Shown here piece after piece: positions 5,916 through 6,003 of a DNA stretch of 6,003 nt. The position numbers and the translations under genes are program-made. Position 1 is the stretch's first letter. Each line of letters starts with the position of its first letter. A model generated the notes under the pieces. The model ran no database searches. It worked only from the letters and a program-made list of their open reading frames with translations, and was not told the DNA's origin. This DNA comes from JBCDLI01 sp038745535 (GTDB lineage: Bacteria; Pseudomonadota; Alphaproteobacteria; Rhizobiales; Rhizobiaceae), in contig JBCDLI010000084.1 of assembly GCA_038745535.1 (NCBI GenBank), positions 1-6,003 of the forward strand. The letters run 5' to 3'.

Positions 5916-6003
5916 ATGAGCACGATTGCACAGGCTGCTAAATCACTTTTGTTGCTGGAATTCGTTTCCGCTTTCGGGTTGGCGATGAAGCGCTTCTTTG
6001 CGC
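5916..6003 (+). CDS. nuoI: NADH-quinone oxidoreductase subunit I, N-terminal part (3' end outside window)
   Basis: Only the first 29 codons are present. The start MSTIAQAAKSLLLLEFVSAF followed by GLAMKRFFA matches the amphipathic N-terminus of alphaproteobacterial NuoI, the ferredoxin-like subunit that carries [4Fe-4S] clusters N6a and N6b and hands electrons to N2 in NuoB. The cluster-binding cysteines lie beyond the window. ATG 5916 is preceded by ACGGA (5905-5909) and comes 16 bp after the nuoH stop, the usual nuoGHI order and spacing. Identification rests on this short match plus position. Confidence 0.92.
   Translation, partial: MSTIAQAAKSLLLLEFVSAFGLAMKRFFA

Noticed and set aside
1..6003. 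CRISPR arrays, tRNA or rRNA genes, insertion sequences, attachment sites
   Set aside because: No regularly spaced identical repeats, no tRNA-like arms, no transposase or integrase reading frame and no terminal inverted repeats were seen.

Overview
The window is a stretch of an alphaproteobacterial chromosome carrying part of the nuo cluster for respiratory complex I (proton-pumping NADH:quinone oxidoreductase). All genes I accept are on the + strand. The order is nuoF (C-terminal part), two unnamed genes, nuoG, nuoH and nuoI (first 29 codons). The alphaproteobacterial assignment rests on the close similarity of NuoF, NuoG, NuoH and NuoI to the mitochondrial/alphaproteobacterial type, on NuoG lacking the extra N7 cluster cysteines, and on the two unnamed genes ending in a helix-hairpin-helix (HhH) domain that I know from C-terminal extensions of alphaproteobacterial NuoE and L21. 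The order or genus cannot be fixed; a Caulobacterales/Hyphomonadaceae-like or rhizobial source would fit.

Layout. 1-436: nuoF 3' end with all four ligands of cluster N3. 437-631: intergenic region with a likely intrinsic terminator (459-484), an AT-rich stretch with a weak possible promoter, and two copies of TGC-N3-GCACAA exactly 20 bp apart (549-580), resembling an operator. 632-1732: a 366-residue protein with a Met/Phe/Pro-rich N-terminus built on a 20-residue period, a small-residue hydrophobic segment, a long Ala/Pro/Lys linker and a C-terminal HhH domain. 1733-1840: a strong-looking terminator hairpin directly ahead of the next ribosome binding site. 1841-2524: a 227-residue protein with a very basic N-terminus and a paralogous HhH domain. 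2525-2755: a gap with an inverted repeat, a possible -10 box and a 72-nt potentially structured leader. 2756-6003: tightly spaced nuoG, nuoH and nuoI.

How the genes work together. NuoF (NADH/FMN, N3), NuoG (N1b, N5, N4), NuoI (N6a/N6b) and NuoH (quinone-site membrane subunit) form the electron path of complex I. The two inserted proteins have no cysteines, so they are not Fe-S carriers. The split of the nuo run by terminators and an operator-like site suggests that the inserted genes form their own regulated unit and that nuoG onward may have its own promoter. The most interesting idea here is that the first inserted gene is a phasin-like or other amphipathic surface protein with a putative nucleic-acid-binding tail, controlled by a PhaR-like regulator. 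That is a hypothesis, not an identification.
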